A stretch of 64,000 nt of DNA. Source: Otis tarda (taxonomy: Eukaryota > Chordata > Aves > Otidiformes > Otididae). The stretch is from the NCBI GenBank assembly GCA_026413225.1, contig CM048576.1:5712501-5776500 (forward strand), read 5' to 3'. The notes beneath the pieces were generated by a model, which was not told the origin of the DNA, did no database searches, and saw only the letters and a program-made list of their open reading frames with translations. This document shows positions 24,271 through 37,800 of this stretch, in pieces; position 1 is the first letter of the stretch; each line of letters starts with the position of its first letter. The position numbers and the translations under genes were made by a program.

Positions 24271-27193
24271 TCATTAGATAAACACAACGTTATGGAATCT
24301 CAAGGGGGAAAAAAAGGCAACTGAGAAAAGGCTACAGTAAAAAGAATAACTCCAAAGCAGAAGTGTTTAAGTTAATAATAAAGGGTGAGGACTGAGACAG
24401 GGATTGTAGGAATAGTAGCTGAGGAACAAAGTTCACCATGAAATAAATGATAAGCTGAGGACTGGGACTAGTTCCTCTCAAGACTGGCTTCTGAATTTGC
24501 AGTCATTTGTGGCTGATTGTTGTACATTCAAGGGTACGGTTAGGATGGAGAGCAAGGCAAAGATTAGAGAGAATTGAAGCTGCAAAATTTCTTTTAAGGG
24601 CTCATTCTGAATTTTCAGCCAGCTGCTGGTTCCTGTCCTATTGGCTTCCATGGAATAATTCTGAGATAAGGTACTAGCACCATATAATGCCTTTATTTTT
24701 AGGAGACTAAAATCTCTTTGCCACAGGCTCAAGTGTAGATCCCAGGGCTCTCTTTGTTATCCAAAGCAGAGGACCCAAACCAAGTCTCTTACTAGGTCTG
24801 TACCAAATACTGTCTTTGCATTTTCTTGAAAGCTGTGGATCTGAGCACCACTCACATACTCTGAACAGGTTTAGACTTTGTAAATGGGTTGAAGCTGTAG
24901 CCCAAGGCCAGCAAATGACAATGAGCGAACAATTCCTGCATAGTTGTTGTGGAAGAGCATCCTGTCTGTGAGCAGAGAAAGTCACTTTTGCACTGGGAGC
25001 TGTGACTTACAGCTGTGTGTGACATGGAAGCTTGCTTTCCCCTATGCTTGAGGCTAAGAGGTTTTGATCTCTCAAAGACTGCTGGCATTTATCTCCTCAC
25101 CACTCTTTTGGGGTGTGTGTTTGCTGAAGAAACACGCTTCTCTCTCAATCACAGAATATTGCCAGGTTTCCTAGTCATGTAGATTCATCTCACTCAAACA
25201 TTTTAGTGGCAAATCATCTCATTGCCTCAAAGAGACATTTACTTGTTTTTGTATTGCTTGGAGACTTGAATGGGCCTGGACTTCATTCAGAGAGCCATCA
25301 AAAGTGCAAATTGCCTGGAGTTCAAGTGTATCTATCCATTTCTTTCATGGCACCAGCAAGAGCACAGTCCATGTCCATCTCTTACATGGGACCTCTAGTG
25401 AAATGATGCAGTAAGAGTAACCCATGGTGAATGTGATCTTTACTTCTGGTCTTCTCCTGTGTCACATCTTCCATCAGCAATTGATACACAGGTTTTATTT
25501 TATCCACAATATTTGAAAGAAGGGTGCCTCCAAGAAAAGAGCAAACACTTCTTCCAAGAGTTAAATTTCTAGAGCAGGAACTCACTTGGGAACTGTGCTC
25601 TGGTTCAGGCATGTGAGCCTAATTGTCAGGTAGAAATTTCCACATGGATTCAATCTACAGGCTCTGGGAAGAAATATTTCCCACCTCAGCATTCCTGTAA
25701 GCTTAGGAAGAGTCAGGGAGCTCCAATGAGAATTCCTCTAATGTTCTTAATTTCACAGATGGCTGAGTGAGTTTTGCACCAGAAGAGATGACTTCTGTGA
25801 CACAAGTGCTCTGTTAGAACTTGTTCCTCTCTTCCCAGCTAGTTCAGTTGCAGGAAAAACTTCGGAATAAACAACACATGCAATTGCAAGAGAACGATAT
25901 CCATCTTTATAACTTACACTCCACTTACGGTCCAGTTCTCGTCTTTTCAGTTTAAGGGATATTTCTTTTGCCCCATTGCTGCCAGGTTTCTGTTTTTAAC
26001 CAGTTTTCTCAATTCATAACTGAAAAATGAATCATGAAGGCTGAGTTAGCCTGGACCTCAGCTAGCTGGTTTCAGGATTAGTTTAGAATCAAAGTGCTTG
26101 CAAGAACTAACTCCACACGTTTCATATTTCCCATGTAAGTAGCCCGAATTCAACTTGCCAGAGATCTCACTGGTCCTTAAGGCAAGTGATGTTGGGCACA
26201 TTTTTGGAGTGGCACAGTGGTACAGCAAATACCATCCTGAGGGCAGGCATGAAGTAATACAGTGTTTACATCTGAAGACAGCCCTTGCAAAGAGTTGTAA
26301 CATTTGTGGGGATTGTCCCAGTTTCTGATTTGCTATCAAGAATTGGTTCATTGCTTTGTTTTGCAGTAATTGCTCATGAATCAGATGACCTTTCTGGCAA
26401 TAAGTGGATGAGCTGGCACAGACGATCCCTCTTGGGATAAAGAGGAGTTTTGTTGTATGTGAGTGGCTCCTGGGTTTCACTGAGCTAAGCAAGTCATACT
26501 AGCAGAAGCAAATGGCCAAGTGATTCAAAATGCATTCTTTCCAAAGCCCTTCTGTAAAGCTGAGCTCAGGAAAGGGAAGAACAGGTGGCTATGACAGATG
26601 CGCAGTGGTTTAAAAACACTTAGGTGCAGAAGATGTACAGAGTACCACCAAGATGCCACACTTGGGGTACCCTTGAGGCCATATTCAGATAACCTACATT
26701 CTACCTTGTCCTCTGTGTTTACTGTATAAGCAGCACTACCCTCTCACTTTTGAACAGGAAATCAGAAGTATTGAGCAGGCTGCTGTTTAAACGCAGGGAT
26801 TTAGAACTCACACATGCTGTTAAAAATGCTCCTTCCCAGTATAAAATTCACAAAGAAAAGAGCTGAAGGGAAAAAGGAACTTTACAAGATTTAGTTTTGA
26901 AAATAGTGGAATAATCAGCTGCTAGCACAGACACCAAGATAGCCAGGCACATTCTTCTTTTAGATTAAAGTAGAGTTCACTGGCCTATTTGTAATACAGC
27001 TGTCCAGTATGTGTGGAAAACATAACTCACTGATTCAGGACCCTACAGAAACTAAGAAAAGTTGTTCCAGGCTCAGATAATCTCCAAAGAAGCTAAAACT
27101 GAAAATCTACTGGCTATTCCAACATGCAAACCATGAGCCGCAAAACACAGGGCTCAAAGCTTCACGCAGCCTTTGTCCAGCGCTAATTGATTG
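24271..27193. other. Unique non-coding sequence
   Basis: No gene or repeat was recognised. The minus-strand frame at 26058-26492 (144 codons) has no domain and no family resemblance. Confidence 0.5.
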
Positions 27194-27216
27194 CTTCACT
27201 TCATTGTGAAGTGAAG
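27194..27216. repeat. Perfect hairpin, 10-bp stem, 3-nt loop
   Basis: CTTCACTTCA at 27194-27203 is exactly complementary to TGAAGTGAAG at 27207-27216, with loop TTG. The stem does not extend by further Watson-Crick pairs. It is too short for a microRNA precursor and no function is known. Confidence 0.7.
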
Positions 27217-28037
27217 TTGTCATTTGTAATAAAGTGACCAATATGAGCAAGGAACTTAGCAGCACAAGTATTAGGATGTCATTTCTACATGGAGCAACAA
27301 CTGAAACTGAAGGACAAGAAAATGTTGTAATTGGGGATGTTCAACCCTGAGAGGAGTTCACTCGAGATATTAAAAAGATCAAAAAGATACTCTAAAAATG
27401 GCACACCATTTATCAAAAGGACAAAAGCATAGGTTACCTTGTCAGAGAGTTCTCCCCTAATGTAGGTAGCTAGGGTCTGTAGGCCTGGGGAATATGAACT
27501 GAATTAATATGCTGAACATACAGTAGTGAAGGCATCAACTCTCCAAACTTAGTGCAAAAAAGCACCAGCAATTGTGGGGAGCTAAGCCATCCTTACACCT
27601 CATCTGGATGTAGGTTTCCCTCTGCATCTGTGGAGCAGGCAGGATTTGGATTGCATGTCCTGGTGATAAGCCAGAAAGACAGCCGTGTGGATTTTAGCAG
27701 GAAGCAAAAAGATAAGGAAAACAGCAGTATTCTTTAAGAGAGCTAAAAGCAATGGGTTTTGGCAAGTAAGAGGGTGTGGCAGAAGGAAGAAGTCCAGGCT
27801 TTCACAACTGTTATAGCTGCTAGTGGTTCTTTTCCTTATCAAATGAGCCCTGACAGCAGTTGGGGAAGGCAGTAAACACTGAACAAAATGGAAGTTCTGC
27901 ACCTTCTCTCTCTTTTCATTAAACTTTCACACTTGCACATATGGAGTGGAATTAACCTGAACATAGTTCAGATTGGTCTCATGGCTAATCAGCACCAGTC
28001 TTTAATTTTCAGAAAGGACACACATCCAAATATTGCA
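27217..28037. other. Unique non-coding sequence
   Basis: Nothing recognisable was found. A few bases near 27340-27380 loosely recall a CR1 phrase but do not hold up. Confidence 0.5.
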
Positions 28038-28060
28038 CACCTATGTGAAGCACATAGGTG
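28038..28060. repeat. Perfect hairpin, 10-bp stem, 3-nt loop
   Basis: CACCTATGTG at 28038-28047 pairs fully with CACATAGGTG at 28051-28060 around AAG. It stands immediately before a cluster of 9-bp direct repeats. Its stem and loop lengths match those of the hairpin at 27194-27216, about 840 bases upstream, but the sequences are unrelated. Confidence 0.7.
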
Positions 28061-28066
28061 ATAATC

Positions 28067-28095
28067 TTCAGTGTATTCAGTGTATATTCAGTGTA
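28067..28095 (+). repeat. Three direct copies of TTCAGTGTA
   Basis: Perfect 9-mers TTCAGTGTA occur at 28067-28075, 28076-28084 and, after TA, 28087-28095. This is a short tandem array, probably from replication slippage. Confidence 0.8.
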
Positions 28096-30910
28096 GTCGT
28101 ACCCTCAAATGCCACCTCCTTGTTTCCATTGCTGCAACGTTCCCCCAGCTCTCTCTTTGCAGCTCCCAGTCTGTGTCTCTCTCTTCTTGCAGCCAGCATC
28201 CTCTTGTGACAGACATATCAGGTGTCTTTACCTGAACAAGCGGTCTTGCTGCAGAATATTGCTCATGATCAGTCCATTAACATCCTTCAGCCCTGCATTC
28301 CAACACAGGAGCAGCTGAGGCTCCTTCCCTCCCCAAATACCAGTCAGCATTAACATATCAGCGACATAACCAGCTGCCGGCTGGCTGGCATAAGCTGTCA
28401 TGTCATGTCATTCACATTGGCAACACTGGTTAGTGGCACTTGGGAATATTTTCAATGGTTACCAGATTCCAACTAATCTCCTGCTGCCTGTCTGGATCCC
28501 ACTGCACTTGCGGTGGACTTGACAACCAGGCAGTCAGTGAGTGCAAATAAGCATAGCATCATCATTTTAAATGGGGCCATATGTTTCTTTGACCAAGCAC
28601 GTCTACAGTCATCTGCAGCATTGCATGTCCCAAGAACCTAAACCTCCACCTAGAGAATCTTCTGAAATATTCTGGAGCTGCTAAAAACATCTACATTGCC
28701 TACTAGTGTAGTTCAATAAATACAGTTGATTAATGTAAAACATTTAATAATGTTTAATGATGTATTTCATTATCTGAGGCTAGTAATATCTTCAAATTAA
28801 TAAAAGGATTTTAGAAAGTATAAGACATTCCAGAAAATCTAGGAAGGGAAAGTGTCTGTAGCTTTCCTGAAGTCTCGGATTAGATATGGGGGAATTGGGA
28901 GGAGTGAAAAGCTGAAAGCTTTTCTGTCACCAGGGTGGCATTTTTGTGACCGGTACAGTTGTTTACATCGTACTGGGGAGGATAACAGATTTGAAAGTGT
29001 CTGATTATTTTCAATAGTGGCCCTAACTAACTTTCAGCTACCATGCAGAGTGTAATTTACATTTGTCAAGGATGGGAATTAATCAGTTTGATGCTTTGTA
29101 TTACACAAAACAATCCTGGAGAATTTGTTTCCCAATAATAGTGCAATCAGACAAGATTATCTAGGTTATATGCATCAAGAGTTATCTGAGAAAATCTTGA
29201 ACCATCTTGGTCCACGACAGATAGAAAAAGCTCTGGCTGATCTAGAACTACAGATGGGGAAAAAAAAAGAAAACACTAGTAAGTAATTCCATGAAGGACA
29301 AGAGAGAAGACACCAGTGCCTAGCACCAAAGTGCTGCCATTAGTTCATAGCTTTTCTAAAGTCTCAAGGAATCGTAAAAATTGTCACCTGGTGCGGTTTA
29401 ACTGCTATGACCAGCTGGTAGAAAATAGGCTGTGGTAAGAATCAACATAACCCATTCATGTCACGAGAACAGCCTTTGGAGAATACAGTTTCTGTCAAGT
29501 ATACGATTCACTGATGATAATGATTCCTAAGTGATGGGCCTACTAACAACGTACGGGCCCTGGCACAGAGATGGTATGCTGACAGTCTAAGCCAAAAGCT
29601 GTATTTCAAGGTAAGGATGAAAAAAGCAATGACTGTTTATCATCTTATCAATTAGGGAAAGTGAATGTGAATGGTCTCCCTGTGCACTGCGAGATATAAG
29701 GCACCTGTGACAGGTCTAAGAGGGCTTGCAGTGGAGCTCAGTGTGAGGGAAATCCTGGCAGGTGGTGGGAAGCATCTGAACAAGATCCGCTCAAGATCCA
29801 TACAGCTTGTCTTGAGATTCCAAATATTTCCAAATCGTAAGAGTCACAGGTGGCAGTTTGGGCTCATTTTTGCTTTGACCGTGCCAAGGAAAATGCACCT
29901 CTCCTCATCAAGTAACAGAACAGAGCCTTTGTAAAGATCTAAAATGGTGAGTAAATAGAAAGAGCTACGTCTTCGTTTCACTGCAGTGAAAACAGCGGGT
30001 GCCCTTGCGCTTCTTCCTTGGTGAGAATTAGACGCACAGTCCTTCCAGCCCCAGGAGTACAGGGCAGTGTTTTCAAATGTCAAATAGGAGCTCTGCATGG
30101 GGAAAGCTTGCAGAAATGGATCGTGAAGGAGGCTCTGCTGGGCAAGGAATGAGTGGGAGTGAGGAACTGCGTCTTGCTGAGCATTTGTGGGACTGTGAAT
30201 GGTGTGTAAACAGAGCACAGTACAAATCGGTCAAAGTAACCAGGCCTCTTGTCTCAGGACAGGAGAGAAACGACTGTGTTCAGGATTTCACTGCCAGCAG
30301 CAGCTGTTGGAGAATTTCATATCTTTTTGCGGACTCTTTCTCTAGCAATGCAAAGCAGCTAACCCCAAGCCTGCCATTTGATCAAATTCAAGCTGTCTCC
30401 TTGGTATGACAGGACTCTGCTTTCCATGTTTTTCAAGCTTTGCGATGCATGAAGTAACACAGACATCATGAGGCATAAATTACTAGGTTTTTGAGTATAT
30501 TCAGGTGAAAAATGCATCTGTTGTGGGAGAGGTGACCATTTTAATCAGTGACTTGCATTGCTGAAGACAGTCCCATGCTGTAGAAACAGAAGTATTTGTA
30601 CAGGCAATTGTAGCAAAACCCAGCAAGACCTGGCAAAGGAACCAGTTCATTTGCCTTAATCATTATATCGCTAATCAGATGGAATTGGTGCAGTGTTTGG
30701 AATAACTGCCCTGCTAAAGAACTCTCTGTGTAGTCACTTTTGATCGAAGTGGCATAATTCCTATGGAAATGAAAGAAAACAGAGGATCATAAGAGGTGAC
30801 TTTAAAAGCATTGTGTCAAGAAAAAAGCCCTAGGTGATTTAAAATATGATCTCCATTGTGAAATCAAAGTTTCAATCCTGACCTAAAAACTCCTGTTGCT
30901 GAGAAAACCA
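28096..30910. other. Unique non-coding sequence
   Basis: No gene or repeat is recognised. AT-rich near 28720-28810 with repeated TTTAATAATG/TTTAATGATG phrases. The frames at 29844-30409 overlap in opposite strands and look random. Confidence 0.5.
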
Positions 30911-30914
30911 TACC

Positions 30915-30931
30915 AAAAAAAAAAAAAAAAA
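30915..30931. repeat. A17 homopolymer
   Basis: Seventeen consecutive As. The sequence before it contains no polyadenylation signal or recognisable transcript, so I do not call a retrocopy tail. Confidence 0.85.
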
Positions 30932-32639
30932 GTTTTTCTTGTGATTTCCTAAAACCCTGGAAGAAAAGGGGTTGGAGGAGGGGCTTCTATTTAATCTCAG
31001 AATTTATTATTGCCTTCAGGGAAAACATCGTTATGACTTCTGATCATAATAGACCATTTTTCCCCTTTCTCTTTTTAAAAGGAATGGAAAATGCCAGCTT
31101 GCCACCAATTCAGGGGTTTCACCTTGTTCACTTTCCCTGAACAAAGCTCTGTAAACGATTTGCCAGGTGCTAGAGCAATGACAACATCAAAATCCTTACT
31201 GGTAATTTGATTCCCGATGAAAATTCAAGCTGCCTTTTATGTAAGCTAAGTTGTATATATATACACGGAGCACCAAGGAGTTACTCTGTTACCTAAGGCT
31301 GATGATACGTAAAATATGGCTTTCCAGCTGCTGATGTTTTCCAAGCCAGATCCAGACCATGTTCCTTCAGATCCCTCCTGAATTAGGTATAAACAATTTT
31401 TTTTCCATAGGTCTTTAGAGTGCTTTACTAACGCAGCTCTCACCTAAACGCCCCAGCCCTAGACTAGGCTGAGGCTCCTTCTTTCACCAGGTGCTGCTTC
31501 ATTACATAAGGCATGAGGGTACCTGAAAGAGTTGTAAAAATGTACTGCATGCTGAACCCTTGACTCTGCAAATCGAACATTTCTTTTCCGGTATAACCTC
31601 CACTGTTTTCTGATGCTGATTGTACAGAACAAAAGCTCCATAATTTATTAAGGAATAGAACTTGTTGCCACACTAAAATAGTCCTTTTCCCCCATGAACC
31701 TGTCAGTTCTGTATGATACGGTGGAATGTTTTGGAGGGGGATTTCAGAATAACTGATTATTTGTTGGGAGTGAGGAGTGGATTTGGTACTTTGTACAGAA
31801 AAAAAACAAGGCAGAAGAACCTCTGGGAAGAGCGTCTTTATTTTTGTGTGTGTGTGGGTGTCCTTAATTCAAAATAAATTTTGATGAGGAAATTTTTAAG
31901 AAAGGGTCCATGCTTTTCCTTTAAACGCCTCTGAATGTCATCTGATTTGTTTGGCCAGACTGGCTGCAGCGCTCTGCCACTTCCAGAATATTGTAGTTAT
32001 AAATGCTCACACACCTCTGTAACTTCATACATAATTTACACAGTATGACAGAGAACACCATGGCTGAATAATGTGTTCAGTGCTTTGCTCCACAAATCTA
32101 AGAAAGAAACTGTACATGAATGTGGGTACATCTCTTCAGAAAGATTAGAAAGGACATCTTGGAAAACAGCTTTTGCATCCAAAAAATGTAACATTTACAA
32201 TTTTTCCCTCCTTGAAATTCATTACCTTTTACAATCAAGTGAAGAAACTTGGTCGTTTTAGCAATAAGACTTTGGGATGAAAATGGGGGGAAAAAAATCC
32301 AGATACGTGTTCCCTACAAAGGAAAGCATATGGTCTTATCATATCGCAAAGTCCATAACTAATCAACGGAAAGACTGAAAGTACTGCAGATTGAAACCTC
32401 AAGGAACATCTTAGCACAGCTGCATATAGGATTTCTATGCATATAGAGAAGATATTTGATACCACAGGGTAAGGCAGTTACTACTCTTCGCAGAAATAAA
32501 ATCTCCAGTTACCCAACTTCAATCACCATAACCTTTTCTAAGGAATTACCTGAAAAGCCCCCATGCTTAGCTTAGGGAGTGAGTCTGCAAACAAGCTGAT
32601 CTCATTTATTTAATACTGATATGCGCTTTTTTTTTTAAT
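30932..32639. other. Unique non-coding sequence with short alternating tracts
   Basis: A 12-base palindrome GTATATATATAC lies at 31253-31264, and a short TG run (TGTGTGTGTGTGGG) lies at about 31845-31858. No gene or transposon was seen. Confidence 0.55.
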
Positions 32640-32765
32640 ACATGTAATATCTGAGGAAAATAATAGCAACTATGTGGCTTAATCTGGGCATAAATTAAGT
32701 GTGATTTCCACAGCATGCATTTATTAAAAGTAATTAGCAACACAGTAGTGGCTGTGAAGAATGCT
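32640..32765. promoter_or_regulatory. AT-rich candidate regulatory element
   Basis: This is complex AT-rich DNA with GGCTTAATCTG (bicoid-type homeodomain core), AAATTAAG near 32692-32699, GCATGCAT near 32713-32721 and TAATTAGC at 32731-32738. No frame or repeat explains it. Conservation is not testable here. Confidence 0.22.
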
Positions 32766-34649
32766 GATCCTGTTCTAGGGACAGTGGCACTCTCGGATTC
32801 CTGCGTGTGGATCCTATGCAGAGACAAGAAAAGCTTGTTCACAGGGGACCCTCGTGTTTTTTGAAGAGCTTCTGTTTAGCTCTTCATCTTGTTTTGGCCT
32901 CAGTACATGCTCTGAGATTCTTTGTCATAGCTGTGCTCCTTTCTCCCCACCTCCCTTGCTTCCAGCTCCAAGAAAACTGGTTTTGTCCTGTCCTGTAGCT
33001 GCCAATAATTTTGCAAGGGTTATGGCAGTTTTAGCAACTGAAGCCATGTAATGGTTGCAGGGTTTTCAGTAAGTGTGGTTTTGCCTTGTAGCAACATAAA
33101 AGTGGAGGGAATCTCGACATGGCTCCATGTCCTGGGTCTCTGCCATTCATCTTCCATCAGTGCTAAGGGAAGCTGCACAGCTAAGGCTACAGGCACAATC
33201 CCCATACTTCGCCCTTGATTCTGTGAAATGAAATCTGACATTTCTTCCTAACCAAGACACTTTTTAAAAAAATCAAGCAGACTGTGTTGCTTTTGAACAC
33301 CTGGTTATGACTGGACATCTTTCAAAAGAGATGTCTTTTCAGTGGGAAATTCCATTTGATCTTCACAATCTATAGTTTTGCTCAAATTGATTCTCCTCTC
33401 TCTGAGTCCAGTGTAGAAGAAAACTATATTGAAGTCAGCAGAGTTTAGGGGGAGTAGGCAATAAAAGAATTGGTCCTTAAAACCTGCAAACCTTCAGGCC
33501 ACAGAGGTTCTTGATTTTCCATTTCATCAGCATAGTAATTTTGCTTTGCCCTTTTCTGCCATGCAAATTCTGCTAGGTCTGTTATCACAGAACAATCTTC
33601 CCCTTTTTTTCTCATCTTCCAAAAAGCAGCCACATCTTATAATTAACAGGAGTAGAAGCTAGAATCCTAACAGGCTACATCCTAACAGCTACCATTACAA
33701 GAAGGCTATCCAGGTAAGACTGTAGTCCTTCAGATTTTCCTTAAGAAAAATAGATAAAAATTCCTTTAAGAAACATATTTGGAGAACCCTGAGTAGATAG
33801 AAGCCTTTGGATCAGAAAAGGGTTGTGTTTCAGGGAGTCTTTTAATGAGTACCAGCAAGAGATGACAAAGGGGTAGAGAATACAAAGCAATGACATCCAC
33901 AAATTATAATAATGTATTATTCTTAGCATCTCCAGCAAAGGTTCCTGGAGTGAAATGATCGTGATGAAGAAAAGCAACTTACAAAAACACAGGCAAGTGA
34001 AATCCCGTCCTTTGCAAGTAAATGACAAAAGCAGGCAGTCTGTGGCTGATACATGACGCTGTGGCTGAGGAAAGTTTTGTTATCCATGAGGAAAGCACAA
34101 GACCTCTGGTGACACAGGCAATGTGAAGATCTTGCTTTGGCTGCTCAGGGGCACAGGGGAATATTGCCTTTGAACCACAAGACTTAGCAGGATGACATCC
34201 TTCTCGTCATCTTTGCTTGTGGTTAGGCAAACAACTACCCCATTTACTGCTAGCAGGCCTAGCTGGGAGTGACAAGTTGTTAGTCACACCTTAATCAGGT
34301 GAATGTTAAAAGAAAATTCACCTGGCTGCACAGCTGATACACAATCCACTGAGGCAAGGGACATGGGCAAAATAAGGCACATCATGAACTGGGGTTTAAT
34401 CCATTCGAAGCTGACAGAGCAGAGGAGATAGCAATGTAGAGGGATAGGTTGCTGTTGCCTCCTGCCAAATATTCCCACCAATTTCCAAGGGAAAATTCCT
34501 TAGTGTTAGTATGTTACTTGTGATACATCCTGATTCAGCTGGGATTCAGCTGATTCCGTTGAACCCTGCTGCACTCAGCCCTGTTCAAGGACATGCACAT
34601 TTAAGGATGATGTTGTTCTCATGTGTGTTTGGTCAAATGGGACAGAGGG
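32766..34649. other. Unique non-coding sequence
   Basis: The perfect 10-mer GATTCAGCTG is repeated at 34532-34541 and 34543-34552. Otherwise nothing is recognised, and the short frames are unremarkable. Confidence 0.5.
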
Positions 34650-34730
34650 AAAGTAACTATCCCCACTGTACTGATAAGAAACCGGGGTGCAGGCACACAA
34701 TGGAAAAATTGTGATGGACACACAAAAAGA
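34650..34730 (-). repeat. Possible MIR relic, antisense
   Basis: The plus strand reads actatccccactgtactgat, aagaaaccggggtgcagg and later a ggacacacaa block. This parallels the reverse complement of the MIR 3' half ('ctatccccattttacagat', 'gaggaaactgaggcac', 'ggtcacacag'). Divergence is high and edges are vague. Confidence 0.45.
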
Positions 34731-34856
34731 ACACCGCTCTCCTAAAGCTCAGCTCAAGACCTTAGCCAGACACCAGCCTTCTGATAAACCTGGAGGGAAA
34801 AAAAGGAATGATAGCCTGCTGTGAAGTGACATGCTAAATGACTAATATTGCTGGGG

Positions 34857-34874
34857 AAAAAAAAAAAAAAAAAA
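34857..34874. repeat. A18 homopolymer
   Basis: Eighteen consecutive As. The phenylalanine-rich antisense frame over it is an artefact. Confidence 0.85.
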
Positions 34875-37800
34875 GTATTTTCTCTTCTCCTCAGAAATGA
34901 AGGAACACACATGTGCTCTGGGGCCAGGCAGAATACCAGACAGGTTTGTACTGACTGTGCATATCAGCACAGTCTCCAGTGAGCCTCTAACCTTGGGAAA
35001 CTGATCTTGTCCACAGCTGTCTGACAGCCAGGCACCAGAGTCAGCAGGGGGAAGGATATTTGCTTTAATACTGGCCTTCAAGTATTTAAGGAATCTTTGT
35101 GGCAGCTTTGCAATTTTAAAACGTTTTCAGCGATGCAAACGCATTCCCCTCTTGCCTGAACTCTTTACATGGGCTGCAGTGTATTCAGTATCTTTTTAGC
35201 CTGACCTGATTTGAAATGAAAGAGGTTTTAAATCACAAAATACATAGAGAAAAGCCCTAGCAAGCCTCTCCAGCAGCACAGCGGTAGTGCTTTAATGATG
35301 CACACTCACAGGTGTATTATGTCCCTGGTCCCCAGGGGCTCCCTTCATTTTCAGTTTCCTTTCACAAAAGCCCATGCTGCAGGAAGTGAGGTGGCCTAGC
35401 TGTTTGGATGATGCAAGTAGCATTGCCACGCATCATTCTCTTCTCTAGGGACCAATTTGTTTGGCTCTAGCTTCAAAGCACTGCTTCATTTAGACAGGCA
35501 GGGCATTAATTAGAAGCATGAGTCACCTGAAGCCACCTGGATCTGAAGCAAAGGCAGCTAAGAGCAAGGCCGCTGCAAGGTTACTCAGCTGCTGGCGAGC
35601 TGCAGCTGGGCTACACTTACACTCTCAAATGACTTCTGAAATGTTAGAAGCCAAAAAAAAAAAAGATCAACAAACTAACCTGGAAAAGCTGTGCTTATGC
35701 CCTGCCCTTTGCTATAAACTTCCTGACAGACAAGCTGGAAATGCTTATACAAAAGGTGAGCCCTAGGCCCATTCATCTCTGCTTCAAACAGCGTTCCTGG
35801 AAAAGAAGAGAGGTGAAGCAGTGGAAGAGTAGCATCAAGGGTGAGCAAAAATAATGCAGACTCTCTGTGTCCACTTTGTGGTACTTAAACCTGCCTCCCT
35901 TCTGGAGACTTTCATCATATGCTTACAATTCATAAGCATCTATATACCTAACACCCTTTTGGAGCATGCATTTTGTTCTTTGGGGCTAGAGGTGACTGCT
36001 GTACCCAAAGGTCTGCAAGTTTGCAGAAATACTATGCCAGAAATAATGTGTGCTGGTTTTGATTCCTGGTCTTTTGCTTCAAACAGGAGCTCCTTCTTTC
36101 TCTATTGCTTGGAGGGCTGTTCTTTGCTGTTATTGACTAGGAAGTATCCAAAAGTGTTGTGTGAAGTCCCGCCTCTTGTTTCAGACTGAATCACTTTGAT
36201 TATATCTTTCATGGGATCTCTTCCTCATTATTATTGTATGTCTGTAGGCTGTAAGTCAGACACTGGCTCCCTAGGGTACTAGGCACACATTAAAAGAGAA
36301 GCATCCCTAAAGAAATGGATAGACTGAGCCTTATTTCTGCTTTCAAAACTCTAACACAATTAGAAAATAAGTTGATAAATGTTTCTTCCATGAACCTATA
36401 AAGTGCATAATTCACAGATACACACAGCTGCCATGTATTCGTGCCGCTTTGAAGATCCAATATGTCATGGAATGAATCATGGAGGTTTAGCAGCCTCACT
36501 TGAAGCTAGGTTGTTGTCTTTTTCCATATTTAAAGCTCAAATTCTGTGTATGAGCTACAGTAGTTCACCCTAGCCAAAAATACCTTAAAATCTCCCTGAA
36601 GCAGCCCTCTAATTTAGCTCATTCTGCAGGCACAGTCTGTAAGTGGAGCATATCTGGAGGGAGGTCTCCAACAAACTGGAATTAAATAAAGAATAGAAAG
36701 CAGACATTTACCATCTCGGCTCATTCCTAATGAAGTATCCAGCCAAGTACAGCATGTAACCTCCCTCTGCAAAGCAAGCTTTCCCCCCTTCCTCTCTCAT
36801 GATGAAAGGGCCCACCTACAAAACAAAACCAAATGCTGCCTTGTTTGTGCACTAGCAGGCGACAGGGAATGACCCCTCTACCTCATTTGAGTAGATATTT
36901 GCAATGGGAAGCAGAGTGGATGATTTGGGAAGACAGAACTGCACATGGGTATCCAGGCTTCTCCTTCTAGTTAAGAGATTTCTCACCCCGTGAACACTGA
37001 CAGCCACAAAGTTGGTGGGACTCTGCCTGAGTCTGCAGTGAGTCGATGTGTGGGGAGACTGGGTGGCTTTTCTTATACAACTGGCAGCTCAGGCTTGAGC
37101 AAGGGTCCAGTGAGGACCAAGCTTTGGGATAGAGGGCACGTGGCAAAGTCCATGAAGAAAGCATGAACAGCTTTCTTCTCACAAAAGCAGGATCCTACTT
37201 AAAGCCCTGTTTCAGAGATGGGTGCTAAGTGAAGGGTCCAAACCCAGCTTAGGAGTGTCAGAGAAGTCTGCAGGACAGGATAGGCTAGGGAAGCTTTACT
37301 TGGACTTCGTCGTTCATCCGTTACATGAACAGTTCAGGGTGAAACAAAGACCAAAGGTGATTGCTGAACTGATGTGAACTCGATCTGCTGGAATAGCTAT
37401 CTTTGTGTTCACTTAGGGAAAAGAACAAATGTTATTGAACCTTAAAAACAAGCCTGATGAGCTCTAAAGAGAGAAAACGTGACTTGGGTACCAGCACAGA
37501 GTCCTGCTCAGACACAAACCAGGAGACTGTCAAGCTGATAAGAGTTTCAGGAAAAGGAGCCCTTTTAAAGATTCCAAAGTATAGGAAAGAAGATTCTTGA
37601 GCCACAAATCTTTCCTTGCAGCTACATGCTGGCAATGTCCTTTCCTAACACCCATGTGAGTTTGCATCTCTCCCTATCAGCTATGTCAGAGCCCCAGAAC
37701 CCTGACAAAAAGACAGCTGATGCAGCAGGACCAGATCAGGAGAAACTCTGAGCAGCTACCATCAGGGTAACAGACTGAATACTGTGAAGGGATGGCCCCT

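Noticed and set aside
27335-27400. CR1-like phrase (gttcaaccctgagagga)
   Set aside because: Only about 15 bases agree with CR1 and the flanks do not follow the element.
27194-28060. microRNA precursors at the two perfect hairpins
   Set aside because: Stems are only 10 bp with 3-nt loops, and the flanks do not pair.
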